A DNA stretch of 64,000 nt from Halarsenatibacter sp964630835 (GCA_964630835.1 CAZVZM010000003.1:1-64000), one strand, 5' to 3'. Shown: positions 9,344 to 18,450, counted from the stretch's first letter. Notes: generated by a model not told the origin, from the letters alone. Translations and numbers: made by a program.

Positions 9344-10846
9344 TCAGGAATTATCAGCCCAGCTTAAAGCAGATCCCACAGCCAGCTGCCAGCCTTTAAG
9401 CAGCTTCTCTCTTTCCTCAAGGGAAATTTGGGGATTAAACTCATTCTCTACTGAGCGAAGATCGGCAATTTCATCTAAGTCCCGCCAATAATTCACAGCA
9501 AGGCCGGCAAGAAAAGCAGCACCAGCGGCAGTAGTCTCAGTATTTTGGGGTCTCTGCACTTTTTCTCTGGATATATCAGCTAAAAATTGAAGCATAAAGT
9601 TGTTGCGTGATGCACCACCATCTACCCTGATTTCCTGGAGTTGAATACCCGTATCCTCCTGCATTGCTGCTATTAAATCCTGGCTCTGATAGCCTATAGC
9701 CTCCAGCGTGGCCCTAATAATATGGTTGCGGGTAGTGCCACGGGTAACACCTACCACCATACCCCGGGCCCTGGGTTCCCAGTGCGGTGCTCCCAGGCCG
9801 GTAAAGGCAGGCACCACATACACACCATCGGTGGATTCCACTTTTTGGGCAAAGTATTCGGAATCAGCAGGATCACTGAGCAGCTCCAATTCATCGCCCA
9901 ACCACTGCACAGCGGAACCGGCATTAAATATGCTGCCCTCCAGACAGTAGTTAATTTTATCCTCCAATCCCCAGCCGATAGTGGTTAAAAGACCATTATC
10001 TGAAAGATAAGAGGTATCGCCTGTATTCATGAGCATAAAAGCCCCGGTGCCATAGGTGGATTTGACCATTCCCTCTTCAAAGCAGGCCTGAGCAAAGGTG
10101 GCCGCATGTTGATCCCCGGCGCTACCGGCTATAGGTTTTTCACAGCCAAAGAAGTTTTGGGGGGCTGTACGGGCCAGAATTTCGCTGCTGCTTTTGACTT
10201 CCGGCAAAATATCGGCAGGAATATCCAGAACATTCAGCAGTTCTTCATCCCAGCGAAGATCGTGTATATTATAAAGAAGCGTTCGCGACGCATTTGTAAC
10301 ATCGGTTACATGAGTTTCTCCTCCACTTAACTTCCAATTAAGCCAGCTATCAATGGTCCCAAATAGCAGCCGACCTTCTTTCATCTTTTTTCTTGCAGTC
10401 TCTACATTATCCAGCAGCCACTTAATTTTGGTGCCAGAAAAATAGGGATCAAGGAGCAGTCCGGTCTTTTTTTGAAACTTTTCTTCCAGGCCTCTCTCTT
10501 TAAGCTCAGAACAAATATCAGTGGTGCGACGACATTGCCACACGATGGCATTATAGACAGGATCACCAGTCTTTTCATCCCAGAGCACGGTGGTCTCTCG
10601 CTGATTGGTAATACCCAGGGCAGCGAGATCCTCTGCAGCCAGACCGGCATTTTGCAGAGCAACTGATATCACAGATTTGGTGGTTTCCCAGATCTCCTCC
10701 GGGTTATGCTCCACCCAACCAGGCCGGGGATAAATCTGCTCGAACTCTTCCTGAGCCTTCATAACTATTTCGCCCGCTTTATTGAAAATCATCGCTCGCG
10801 TAGTTGTAGTTCCCTGATCGATTGCCAGGATGAACTTTTCGGACAT
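9344..10846 (-). CDS. glpK: Glycerol kinase
   Basis: FGGY-family kinase (500 aa, normal length) converting glycerol to glycerol 3-phosphate. The N-terminal AIDQGTTTTRAMIF phosphate loop, WVEHNPEEIW, GITNQRETTV and the C-terminal VDGGASRNNFMLQF are standard GlpK signatures. The ATG follows GGAGGT. It sits 29 bp downstream of the zinc-ribbon gene and is probably read from the large catabolic locus upstream. Glycerol released from an imported glyceroside could therefore be its substrate, rather than only external glycerol (inference). Confidence 0.96.
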   Translation of the reverse strand: MSEKFILAIDQGTTTTRAMIFNKAGEIVMKAQEEFEQIYPRPGWVEHNPEEIWETTKSVISVALQNAGLAAEDLAALGITNQRETTVLWDEKTGDPVYNAIVWQCRRTTDICSELKERGLEEKFQKKTGLLLDPYFSGTKIKWLLDNVETARKKMKEGRLLFGTIDSWLNWKLSGGETHVTDVTNASRTLLYNIHDLRWDEELLNVLDIPADILPEVKSSSEILARTAPQNFFGCEKPIAGSAGDQHAATFAQACFEEGMVKSTYGTGAFMLMNTGDTSYLSDNGLLTTIGWGLEDKINYCLEGSIFNAGSAVQWLGDELELLSDPADSEYFAQKVESTDGVYVVPAFTGLGAPHWEPRARGMVVGVTRGTTRNHIIRATLEAIGYQSQDLIAAMQEDTGIQLQEIRVDGGASRNNFMLQFLADISREKVQRPQNTETTAAGAAFLAGLAVNYWRDLDEIADLRSVENEFNPQISLEEREKLLKGWQLAVGSALSWADNS

Positions 10847-10875
10847 TGCATCATACCTCCAAAATTATAAGCTTT

Positions 10876-11073
10876 TTAGTGAGAAGGATTAAAGTAGTTC
10901 ATAAAAACATCGCATTGAGGACAGCTAATTTCAGCATCTTCAGCCTGCTCTTCTTTTTCTATATCCTCACAACCGGGGCAGACATAGCTGCCGCACTTAG
11001 GACAGTCAAAGGCAAAATCCACCTCATCCAAATCCTCTCCGCAAAGATAGCAGCTTCTTTTTTCATCATTCAT
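10876..11073 (-). CDS. Small three-CxxC zinc-ribbon protein
   Basis: 65-residue protein with three CxxC knuckles (CYLCGEDL, CPKCGSYVCPGC, CPQC) and an acidic spacer. It starts at ATG behind AAGGGGAG. There is no signal peptide. It lies between a MoaD-like gene and glpK. Such small zinc ribbons act as metal-binding or nucleic-acid-binding adaptors, and no specific role can be read from the sequence. Confidence 0.75.
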   Translation of the reverse strand: MNDEKRSCYLCGEDLDEVDFAFDCPKCGSYVCPGCEDIEKEEQAEDAEISCPQCDVFMNYFNPSH

Positions 11074-11120
11074 ATTTTATCTCCCCTTTTTAGCCTTTCA
11101 TAGATCTTTTGATACTACCT

Positions 11121-11351
11121 TTAGCCTCCGATTAAAGGTCTGAATATAAAGATGCGGTCTCCTTCTTTTAAAGTGTAATCTGGATCTTTTTTTTGTCCGT
11201 TAACCATTATGCTAAAAGCGTAAACATTTTCAATTCCCTGCTCCTGTAAAAGCTTTAAAAGAGTGGTGCCCTCTTCTACCTCTATTGACTGTATACCGGA
11301 CTGGTTTTTTTCTTCCGGGGAAATGTTTTTTTTATTGAGATAAACCCTCAC
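11121..11351 (-). CDS. MoaD/ThiS-family sulfur-carrier protein
   Basis: 76-residue beta-grasp protein ending in the diagnostic IGG tail (FIFRPLIGG). The core is MVNGQKKDPDYTLKEGDRIF. The C-terminal Gly-Gly is adenylated and thiocarboxylated by a MoeB/ThiF partner, which is not in the window. It starts at GTG behind GGGGGAG. Because a tungstopterin aldehyde:ferredoxin oxidoreductase lies in the same locus, it may supply dithiolene sulfur for molybdopterin (inference). A ThiS-type role in thiazole synthesis is the alternative. Confidence 0.82.
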   Translation of the reverse strand: MRVYLNKKNISPEEKNQSGIQSIEVEEGTTLLKLLQEQGIENVYAFSIMVNGQKKDPDYTLKEGDRIFIFRPLIGG

Positions 11352-11525
11352 TCTGTTTCTCCCCCTTTTTGAGTGAAAAATCCATAGAAATTATCACCGA
11401 TAATTTTCAATAACAAAACCAGAATAAAAGCGAATTTTATCAATCTATTTCCTGTATTTCGTCTTATTTTCGAAATTAAAAGTTCTCTATTGCAAATTTC
11501 TATATATTTTTTTCTCTTTTTCAAA

Positions 11526-12599
11526 TCAAACATAGCAGTTTTGAATGTATTTGCTCAGTTCTTCCGCCCCTGGTGGATAACCCTTCTCCACATAGAATCG
11601 AGCGGTGCCGTTAGCCACTTTTAAACGCTGATATTGTGAATAATCTTGCAGCATCGCCCGCAGATAGCCACCATTAAAGGTATCACCTGCTCCAGTTGTC
11701 AAAACAGGTGATTTGCATTCTTTTTGCTCGTGTATTTCCACATTATTTTCACTGCAGCTGATGGAAAACTTTGGAGTATGCACTATCAGTTCTTTCACAG
11801 CAAATTTTTCCGCTGCCGCAATCATATTGTCCCTGATTTCATTTTTGTCCTCAATTTTCAAATCTAAATATCGGCAGGCGGCGATAAACTCCGGCCCGTT
11901 AAAGCTCATAATTATATCAAGTTCATCATTTTTTTTCCGAAAAAAATCTACGAGCCTGCGAAAATCCTCCGGCGATCTATTTTTTACGTTGCCGGGGTCT
12001 AAAAATATTTTCAATTCTTTGTCAGAAACAATCCGCAAAAGGCTGGAAAGTATTCCCCTAAAATGAGGCATATTGTCCCAGTAGCCTAAACCGAATATTT
12101 CTACTTCCCGGGCTATATCACCGATCGTATCGCGCCCTAGATTGTCTTTTAAATAGCTCCAGTCTACCATCTCAATGTTTTCCAGCTGCGGAAACATCAG
12201 CTTGCCATCCTCAAACTCAAATATATGGGAATAGCAGGGCTCCCCATAGGAGATCAGTTCACAGGTCCGGGGGAGTTCCTGAAAAATCGACTGAATTCTC
12301 TCGCGGCCATAAAGACCTACAAGATAAACAGGAACTCCCAGCTCCCCCAGAGCCCGGCCTGTGTTAACAGTAAATCCGCCCCCGCGACTATATTTTTCCT
12401 TTATTTCGGTGCTCAACCCTGTACCTACGGCGGCTTTAACTTGCTCCTGAAATTCCGCCATAGAATTTAAAAATGTTATATCTTTCCCTTTTTTCTTTTT
12501 TACTATCTGCCAGACTCTATCTACGAAGGCGTCCCAGCCCAGGGCTACTCTTTTCGATTTCAACTCGCATACCTCCTGTAATTCCCGACATTTTATCAC
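11526..12599 (-). CDS. PfkB-family carbohydrate kinase
   Basis: Ribokinase-fold sugar kinase (357 aa). The C-terminal PfkB signature TTGAGDTFNGGYLRAML holds the catalytic Asp near residue 302, and the N-terminal RGGGFTVNTGRALGELG is the sugar-binding glycine loop. The first ATG overlaps the isomerase stop as ATGA. An AGGAGGT sits before a TTG at 12563, which may be the true start (345 aa). Placed directly after a ketose-forming isomerase, it should phosphorylate the product ketose. In the sulfosugar model this is 6-deoxy-6-sulfofructose, giving its 1-phosphate. Confidence 0.87.
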   Translation of the reverse strand: MIKCRELQEVCELKSKRVALGWDAFVDRVWQIVKKKKGKDITFLNSMAEFQEQVKAAVGTGLSTEIKEKYSRGGGFTVNTGRALGELGVPVYLVGLYGRERIQSIFQELPRTCELISYGEPCYSHIFEFEDGKLMFPQLENIEMVDWSYLKDNLGRDTIGDIAREVEIFGLGYWDNMPHFRGILSSLLRIVSDKELKIFLDPGNVKNRSPEDFRRLVDFFRKKNDELDIIMSFNGPEFIAACRYLDLKIEDKNEIRDNMIAAAEKFAVKELIVHTPKFSISCSENNVEIHEQKECKSPVLTTGAGDTFNGGYLRAMLQDYSQYQRLKVANGTARFYVEKGYPPGAEELSKYIQNCYV

Positions 12600-13993
12600 A
12601 GCCAGCTTTTATATTCAGTTATATCCGTCCTGGCCAGCTGCAGCCAGCTTTTTAGTTCAGCTATCTCCCTGAGACAATCACCCTCAGCCAGGGCAAAATG
12701 ATGAGAAAGTCGCTGATCATATATGGTTTCCACAAGATCCCGGAGAGCAAACTGACCCTCCTCCAGATGATAAAAGTCGGTAAACCAGCCTCTATCACCG
12801 TGATAACCCTCATCCACGCTGTCCACAAAACGTCCTTTAAATCCTAATAGATGCTTTCCGTTATTCGTCATATTTAAAACGGTAGCAGTCATGGGCTTTA
12901 TCTGCATATCGGTAACCATTCCGTAGTCTTCGTTGTTAAACTGATAATCTTCATTATAACAGCCCTGCCGGGCATAATCAGCCGGCCCACTGCCGCAGTG
13001 CCAAAAAAGAGCCCTGTTTTCTTTAAAGTCGAGATCAACTAAATCCATCAGGCTGGGCACATTGCCAGTTATCTCCTGCAATAAAATCATATTTATCACA
13101 CCATAGACATCCCCCTCGCAGGAGGCGGGAAGTCCTCTTTCATTGAGCTTGCCCATAGCAGAGCAGGGAAAAATTCCATACTCCTGATTTGTGTCGGGCC
13201 AGCAGCGCAGAGCTAAACCTGCATAGTTATTTTCCCCGGCCAAATTTTCCAGAGCCAGAATATAACGGGCTGTCTTTTTAATAAACTTCTCTTCCACTTT
13301 GACCTCCCGGGCTTCATTTTCAATCCTGGCCATTTCCTTTTTTACTTTTTCCCGGGAGACTGCCTCCGCCCGAGATTTGATTTCGGAAAAATCCTCAATC
13401 CAGTCCACTTCCAGACCCAGAACGCGCTTAAGCTCTTCAGCTTTAAATTCAATATTTTTAAACCCGGGAGCCGGGCCTACCACGAGCCCGATTTTGCCGC
13501 CTTCAATTGTTTTAAGGGCTTTTAACGCTCTCAAAGTTATCTTAAAGCGAGGAAGAAAAAATTCACCTTCTACATCGCCGTAAAACCATTTGAACTTATA
13601 ATCTTCTCCCTGCACTTCCGCCAGGGTGCTGGCATTCATGTTAGATCCGCAAAAGGCGTTAAATGGCAGTATATCCCAGTTCTTTTTTTCCGCCACACTC
13701 CAAAGCCCCAGGCGATAATCTCCGCGGGATAGTTCTTCAACCAGGGTGCCGGGAGCAAATGAGCTGTTCAAAACCAGCATAAAATCTACATTTTCAGCCT
13801 CAAATCTTTTCCTGGCTTTTTTGGCCTCATCCTTTTCTTTTATGATATCTCCATGAGTTGTCAGCTGAAAACCCAAAATATCTTCTTTCGCCTTCAGCAG
13901 GTCAGCATTCCGGCGCAGCTCCTGTTCTTTATCTCCTTTAAAGCTGTCCTGGCCCAGGCCTGCCAGACCTACCTTTACATTCCTTGAGTGCAT
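12596..13993 (-). CDS. L-fucose/L-arabinose-isomerase-fold sugar isomerase
   Basis: 465-residue protein resembling FucI/AraA-type aldose-ketose isomerases. The N-terminal Rossmann-like domain VKVGLAGLGQDSF leads to the conserved interior ALRCWPDTNQEYGIFPCSAMGKLNERG and ASCEGDVYGVINM. Trp, Glu and Asp there match the metal and substrate region of the family. It is shorter than canonical FucI (about 590 aa). The start is ATG with CAGGAGG. It lies between GH31 and PfkB genes and is best read as the isomerase for the sugar set free by the glycosidase. Exact substrate unknown. Confidence 0.8.
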   Translation of the reverse strand: MHSRNVKVGLAGLGQDSFKGDKEQELRRNADLLKAKEDILGFQLTTHGDIIKEKDEAKKARKRFEAENVDFMLVLNSSFAPGTLVEELSRGDYRLGLWSVAEKKNWDILPFNAFCGSNMNASTLAEVQGEDYKFKWFYGDVEGEFFLPRFKITLRALKALKTIEGGKIGLVVGPAPGFKNIEFKAEELKRVLGLEVDWIEDFSEIKSRAEAVSREKVKKEMARIENEAREVKVEEKFIKKTARYILALENLAGENNYAGLALRCWPDTNQEYGIFPCSAMGKLNERGLPASCEGDVYGVINMILLQEITGNVPSLMDLVDLDFKENRALFWHCGSGPADYARQGCYNEDYQFNNEDYGMVTDMQIKPMTATVLNMTNNGKHLLGFKGRFVDSVDEGYHGDRGWFTDFYHLEEGQFALRDLVETIYDQRLSHHFALAEGDCLREIAELKSWLQLARTDITEYKSWL

Positions 13994-14075
13994 ACTTTTT
14001 CCTCCTGATTTATGGTTTTGGATTTAAGTTCATCTAGAAGTGCAAATTAAATTTTTTGCCGCTTTATTACAACAC

Positions 14076-16376
14076 TTATGGATTAATTAACAGGCCTCTT
14101 TCCGTCTCTGCCATAGAATCAGAGGAAACTTCCCGTCCATTAATTTTCACCTCAGCTGGAAGGCTTTCCCCCAACAATTCGATCTCATTAACTGAAGAGG
14201 CGGGAGCTTCAATTTCAAAACATCTTTCCTTGGTTCTGCAGGCTTTAAACTCCTCTTCAGAGCGATTTAAATAATAGCTGCATTCTCCCCGCAGATACAT
14301 GATCAGGCGGTAATCATCCCACTCTTTTTCACCTACAAACTGCGCCTCAGATCCCAGCGGTATGAGACTGTTTTCAGCCATAAAGAGGGGAATAGTATCA
14401 AGATCGGCCTCATATTCTATCATCTGTTTTCCTTTATAAATTTCGCCCGACCAAAAATCCACCCAGCTGCCTTCTGGAAGATATATTTCCCTGCTGTCAG
14501 CGGATGTATAAAATGGGGCTACCAGGAGGTTCTCTCCCAGCAAATACTGATAATTACACTCGTAGGTGCGGGAATCGTTTTGATCGTAAAGAGGCATAGC
14601 TTTCATCAAAGGTACACCCTGCCTGCAGCATTTATCGGCTTCGTTTAACAGGTAAGGCAGTAACTTATAGCGCAGTGAAGCGTACTTTTTATAATTTTCC
14701 ACAGCTTTTTGTCCAAACTCCCACGGCTCCCGGGGAGTAGTGCCGTGAAAACGTGTATGACTGCTCAAAAGTCCGAACTGCAGCCAGCGAATATATAGTT
14801 TTGGAGAAGGTTTCTCTCCGTAAAACCCACCCACATCGTGACTGGCAAAAGGAATGCCGGAAAGGCCGGCTGAAATAGCTCCTCGCATCGCTCCTCTCAG
14901 GCCGGCATAAGAGGTATGTGAGTCGCCTCCCCACTGGACTGGGTAACGCTGAGATCCGGCCCAGCCCGATCTGGCCCAGACCATTCCTTCGCTCTGCTCC
15001 TCCTGGATGACTTCATATACTGCCTCATTATATAATATAGGATACAGATTGTGCAGAAGTCGACCTGTAATTCCCGAATCCCCATGACTATCTACAGGTA
15101 TCCCCTCGCCAAAATCTGTCTTATATACTTTAACTCCCATCTTCAGATTGCTGCGATGTAAATCTTTAAACCATTCCCGGGCCTCGGGATTGGTTAGATC
15201 AACTATGCCGCTTTTGGGAGGTTCATGCAGCCCCTGAAATTCCTCCGGCACCCAAAATATTTTATAAACCTCCCCCTTGTTGTCGGTAAGCAAATAACCC
15301 TTTTTCTCTGCCTGGCGGTAAAGTTCGCTCGACTCAGATATATAGGGGTTTTCCCATAAACAGACCTGAAAATTATCTTCATTGAGATCTTCTATCAGGC
15401 TCTCCGGCCGGGGAAATCTCTCTTTATCCCAGACAAAATCGGTTTGTTTGCCATGCCTGAGCCAGGCTCTGCCGTCAAGATTGATTACATCGCAGGGAAG
15501 CTCTTTTTCACGCAATCTCCGGGCTATTTCCCGAACTTCATCCTCCGTCTCATAATAGCATCTGGACATCCATATACCAAAGGACCAATCCGGAGGCTGG
15601 GGAGAATACCCGGTAAGATGAGAATATTTGTTGAGCACTCCTCTAAGTCCGGGGCCATATATAAAGTAATAATCAAGATTACTGGCCTCCGCCCTAAATG
15701 TATAGCTATCCACAGAATTTTGCTCGCTGCCAACCTTATGAACCATCCTGGCCGTAGTATCAAAATAAAGTCCATATCCGCGAGAGCTCATCATAAAGGG
15801 TACATTGGCATAGGACCTGTCCGTCTGAACTCCATAAGCATCATAGTTCCAGGATTCCACCTGCTGTCCTCTCTTATTTAAAGGAGTGAACTTCTCCCCC
15901 AACCCCAGAATTTTTTCGTCTGGATGCAGGGCGAAAGAATCCTTTATTGCCTTAACAGAGCCACTATTATCCTCCCCCTTTTCTTTAACCGTGCTCGTGA
16001 GAGGCACTCGAGAGAGAAGCCCCACATTTAAATCATTGCGAGCCTGTTCCCAGAGCACTTCCCCCTCTTTTTTTCTTATTTTCATCTGAAAAGGGTCCGG
16101 TTTGATCACCAGATGCAGCTTCTCACCTTTTGCCAGAAGACAGCCATCCTCAGTTTTTTGAACTGCAGCAATATCCTTTCTGGAAGGTCTAGAGGACACC
16201 TGGCTTATTTCTTTCGCTTTATTTGAGGGCATATAGTTGAATCTTACGATTCCCTTTTCATAAAAACTTACATTCACTGTAAAATGGCTTCCACTGTCAG
16301 ATTTAAGTTTCAAAACCAGAACACCATTGTCCAGACTGCAGGAACTCAATTCGGTATAGTTTTCAATATCTTTCAT
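14076..16376 (-). CDS. GH31 alpha-glycosidase, YicI-like, with an arginine-bearing substrate loop
   Basis: Family-31 glycoside hydrolase (766 aa). Nucleophile Asp421 sits in YKTDFGEGIP and acid/base Asp485 in WGGDSHTSY, with DLTNPEAREWF and SHDVGGF nearby, as in the alpha-xylosidase YicI. No signal peptide, so it acts in the cytoplasm on imported glycosides. The loop after the second barrel strand reads LDGRAWLRHGKQTDF (Asp301, Arg303, Arg307, His308, Lys310). In YicI the matching residues are the hydrophobic C-F pair that restricts C6. The Arg-x-x-Trp and Tyr of YihQ-type sulfoquinovosidases are absent. Specificity is open: alpha-xyloside, or an anionic sugar glycoside. Confidence 0.9.
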   Translation of the reverse strand: MKDIENYTELSSCSLDNGVLVLKLKSDSGSHFTVNVSFYEKGIVRFNYMPSNKAKEISQVSSRPSRKDIAAVQKTEDGCLLAKGEKLHLVIKPDPFQMKIRKKEGEVLWEQARNDLNVGLLSRVPLTSTVKEKGEDNSGSVKAIKDSFALHPDEKILGLGEKFTPLNKRGQQVESWNYDAYGVQTDRSYANVPFMMSSRGYGLYFDTTARMVHKVGSEQNSVDSYTFRAEASNLDYYFIYGPGLRGVLNKYSHLTGYSPQPPDWSFGIWMSRCYYETEDEVREIARRLREKELPCDVINLDGRAWLRHGKQTDFVWDKERFPRPESLIEDLNEDNFQVCLWENPYISESSELYRQAEKKGYLLTDNKGEVYKIFWVPEEFQGLHEPPKSGIVDLTNPEAREWFKDLHRSNLKMGVKVYKTDFGEGIPVDSHGDSGITGRLLHNLYPILYNEAVYEVIQEEQSEGMVWARSGWAGSQRYPVQWGGDSHTSYAGLRGAMRGAISAGLSGIPFASHDVGGFYGEKPSPKLYIRWLQFGLLSSHTRFHGTTPREPWEFGQKAVENYKKYASLRYKLLPYLLNEADKCCRQGVPLMKAMPLYDQNDSRTYECNYQYLLGENLLVAPFYTSADSREIYLPEGSWVDFWSGEIYKGKQMIEYEADLDTIPLFMAENSLIPLGSEAQFVGEKEWDDYRLIMYLRGECSYYLNRSEEEFKACRTKERCFEIEAPASSVNEIELLGESLPAEVKINGREVSSDSMAETERGLLINP

Positions 16377-16429
16377 GAATAACTGCTCCTTTGTTCTTTG
16401 TTAATATCGGGTTTTTCCCGGCGATAGAT

Positions 16430-16585
16430 GAATACGTTTTCCTCCACATCAGTTGTTGAATTTTTTAAAGTGCACTCACATTTAGGACATTTTTCCGCAT
16501 TTACAATGTTTATTTCTGGAAGCTATAAGGCTATATAAGACCAGGTTCACATTGAAATTTTCCTTTGCTTAAAATTTAGCTTTAA
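16430..16585. repeat. Degenerate copy of the dispersed GGYTCTTCTCC element
   Basis: Contains TCCTCCACATCAGTTGTTG, then a stretch like TTACATTTAGGACATTTT, a GGAAGCTATAAGGC block and a TCACATTGAAATTTTCCT block, in the same order as the intact element at 26473-26689. Ends are eroded and no target duplication was found. It lies between the GH31 gene and the upstream permease gene. Confidence 0.65.
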
Positions 16586-16593
16586 ACAGCACT

Positions 16594-17430
16594 TTAATCC
16601 AGGCCGCCTGCTGTCAGCCCTTCTATGAGATATTTCTGCATGAACATGGCAAATGCAAAAACCGGTATAATAACCAGGGTTCCTGCAGCCATTAAAGGCC
16701 CCCACTGTGGACCGAACTGCCCGACAAATCCGCTCACTGCCACGGGAGCAGTCTGCATACGGGAGCTGCCCAATATTAGAGCATAGATGAAATCATTCCA
16801 GGAAAAAAGAAAACTGAACATGGCTGCCACCACCAATCCGGGCGCTACCATTGGCAGAAAAACCTTATAAAAAGCCTGGAATCTGTTGCAGCCATCAATC
16901 AGGGCCGCATCTTCAAATGATTGGGGGATCTTTTCAAAAAAGGGCATTGTCAGCCAGATAACGAATGGAATAATAAAGCTGGTATGAGCTATTATTAAAC
17001 CCCGATAGGTGTCAAGCAGCTCCAGGCGGGACATGAGCATGAAGAAAGGCACACTCAAAGTTATAGGCGGGATCATCCGGGTGGCCAAAACTCCCATGGA
17101 AAGAGAGTCATTGCCGCGAAAACGGTAACGGGCAAAACCGTAGGAAGCCAGTGATCCCACGCTGACGGCAAATACTGTGGTAAATAAAGCCACGATAAAG
17201 CTGACCCGCATCCTGGATAAAAAGGGGCGCTCAAAGATCACATGCTCGTAATTTTCCAGTGTGAACTCCACAATCTCAAAGGGGGACATAGTGGACCAGA
17301 TATGCATATCCTGCTGAAAGCTGGAGGAAATAATTATATATATGGGAAACAGCTGCACCACCAGCAGCAAAAGCAGCAGGATATAGAATACTACTCTACC
17401 AGGGGTGGTTTCAAAAAACCCCTCTCGCAT
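16594..17430 (-). CDS. Carbohydrate ABC transporter permease, MalG/UgpE type
   Basis: Inner-membrane permease (278 aa) with six hydrophobic segments. The coupling loop EDAALIDGCNRFQAFYKVFLPM (EAA motif) is around residue 190, and the C-terminus is the MalG-like YLIEGLTAGGLD. ATG start behind AAGGAGG. It pairs with the MalF-type permease 15 bp upstream and the binding protein before that. No ATPase is encoded here, so a shared MsiK/UgpC-type ATPase elsewhere is expected. Confidence 0.92.
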   Translation of the reverse strand: MREGFFETTPGRVVFYILLLLLLVVQLFPIYIIISSSFQQDMHIWSTMSPFEIVEFTLENYEHVIFERPFLSRMRVSFIVALFTTVFAVSVGSLASYGFARYRFRGNDSLSMGVLATRMIPPITLSVPFFMLMSRLELLDTYRGLIIAHTSFIIPFVIWLTMPFFEKIPQSFEDAALIDGCNRFQAFYKVFLPMVAPGLVVAAMFSFLFSWNDFIYALILGSSRMQTAPVAVSGFVGQFGPQWGPLMAAGTLVIIPVFAFAMFMQKYLIEGLTAGGLD

Positions 17431-17445
17431 TGATTTTCCTCCTTT

Positions 17446-18351
17446 CTAGGTCTGATAAACTCTTTTTACCAGCATAACTGAAAATAGTACTGCTATTAAT
17501 ACCATTACATAGGAAGCCGCTGCGGCATAACCCATATTGAAAAAGGAGTAGGCATGTTCATAGATAAATATAGAAAGTAAAGTGGTTGCTCTGCCCGGCC
17601 CACCGCCTGTCATTACAAAAACTTCGGTAAAAACTTTCAGCACGTCAATAACTCTGAGAATTACTGCTACTACCAGGGTGGGCTTTAACATGGGGAGTGT
17701 GAGATAAATAAGGATCTGAAATTTGCTGGCTCCATCAATTCTTGCAGCCTGAAATGGTTCCTGAGGCAGAGCTTTCAATCCCGAATAAATCACCATGAAC
17801 ATAAAAGGCCACATGCGCCAGATATCCTGAAGTATGATGGAGACAAAAGCTAAGTTCCCATCGCTTAAAAACTCCACCGGCCCCACTCCAAAAAAGCTCA
17901 AAAACCAGTTGATTGCCCCATACTGAGGATTATACATAAAACGAAAGGCATAGCCGGAAACAACAGGCAATATAAAGACAGAGATCAGCAGCAGCGAACG
18001 CACAATCTTATCGGCAAAAAAGTCTCTGTTTAAGAACAGGGCAACTGCAAGACCTATGATCAGTTGAAGTGCAACACAGATTATAATAAACATTACATGT
18101 AAATAAAGGGACTGTAAAAAGGCGGAATCCACAAACAGCCTGGTGAAATTTTCCAGCCCCAGGAAATATCTCTGAGCAACATCTGTCATGGAATACCTGT
18201 GCAGAGATAGCCACAGCGAATACGCCAGGGGAAAAATTAGCACCAGCCCCAGAAATAATATTCCCGGCGAAAGAAAGCCCAGAAAATTATATTTTCTGGA
18301 GAGTGAGCTTAATTTTTTCTTGCCTTTCATAGTTTTCACCACTTTTATCAT
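17446..18351 (-). CDS. Carbohydrate ABC transporter permease, MalF/UgpA type
   Basis: Inner-membrane permease (301 aa) with six hydrophobic segments. A cytoplasmic basic N-terminus precedes FLSPGILFLGLVLIFPLAYS, and the EAA loop is QAARIDGASKFQILIYLTLP. MTGGGPGRATTLL near the end is typical of UgpA/LacF proteins. The first ATG has only a weak ribosome site, and an internal ATG at residue 8 is possible. It is separated from the binding-protein gene by a strong hairpin. Confidence 0.92.
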   Translation of the reverse strand: MIKVVKTMKGKKKLSSLSRKYNFLGFLSPGILFLGLVLIFPLAYSLWLSLHRYSMTDVAQRYFLGLENFTRLFVDSAFLQSLYLHVMFIIICVALQLIIGLAVALFLNRDFFADKIVRSLLLISVFILPVVSGYAFRFMYNPQYGAINWFLSFFGVGPVEFLSDGNLAFVSIILQDIWRMWPFMFMVIYSGLKALPQEPFQAARIDGASKFQILIYLTLPMLKPTLVVAVILRVIDVLKVFTEVFVMTGGGPGRATTLLSIFIYEHAYSFFNMGYAAAASYVMVLIAVLFSVMLVKRVYQT

Positions 18352-18359
18352 TTTTAATT

Positions 18360-18390
18360 GCCACCAGCGGCAGAGAAGACCGCTGGCGGC
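18360..18390 (-). promoter_or_regulatory. Intercistronic hairpin between binding protein and permease genes
   Basis: An 11-bp stem with one mismatch (GCCACCAGCGG against CCGCTGGCGGC) and a 9-nt loop, placed 9 bp before the permease start. No T-run follows, so it is more likely an mRNA processing or stabilising element. Such elements let the binding protein be made in excess over the permeases. Confidence 0.6.
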
Positions 18391-18450
18391 AGTTAATATT
18401 TTCTAACAAAGTATAACAGAGTTGATTTATCTCTTAACTTTCATCCTCAA

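Noticed and set aside
11348..11533. 61-codon frame between the PfkB kinase and MoaD-like genes
   Set aside because: No ribosome site before its ATG, AT-driven composition, and the MoaD-like gene has its own ribosome site inside it.
14076..16376. Calling the GH31 enzyme a sulfoquinovosidase outright
   Set aside because: The YihQ Arg-x-x-Trp and Tyr positions are not conserved (the Tyr position is Phe in SHDVGGF), so only a hypothesis is offered.
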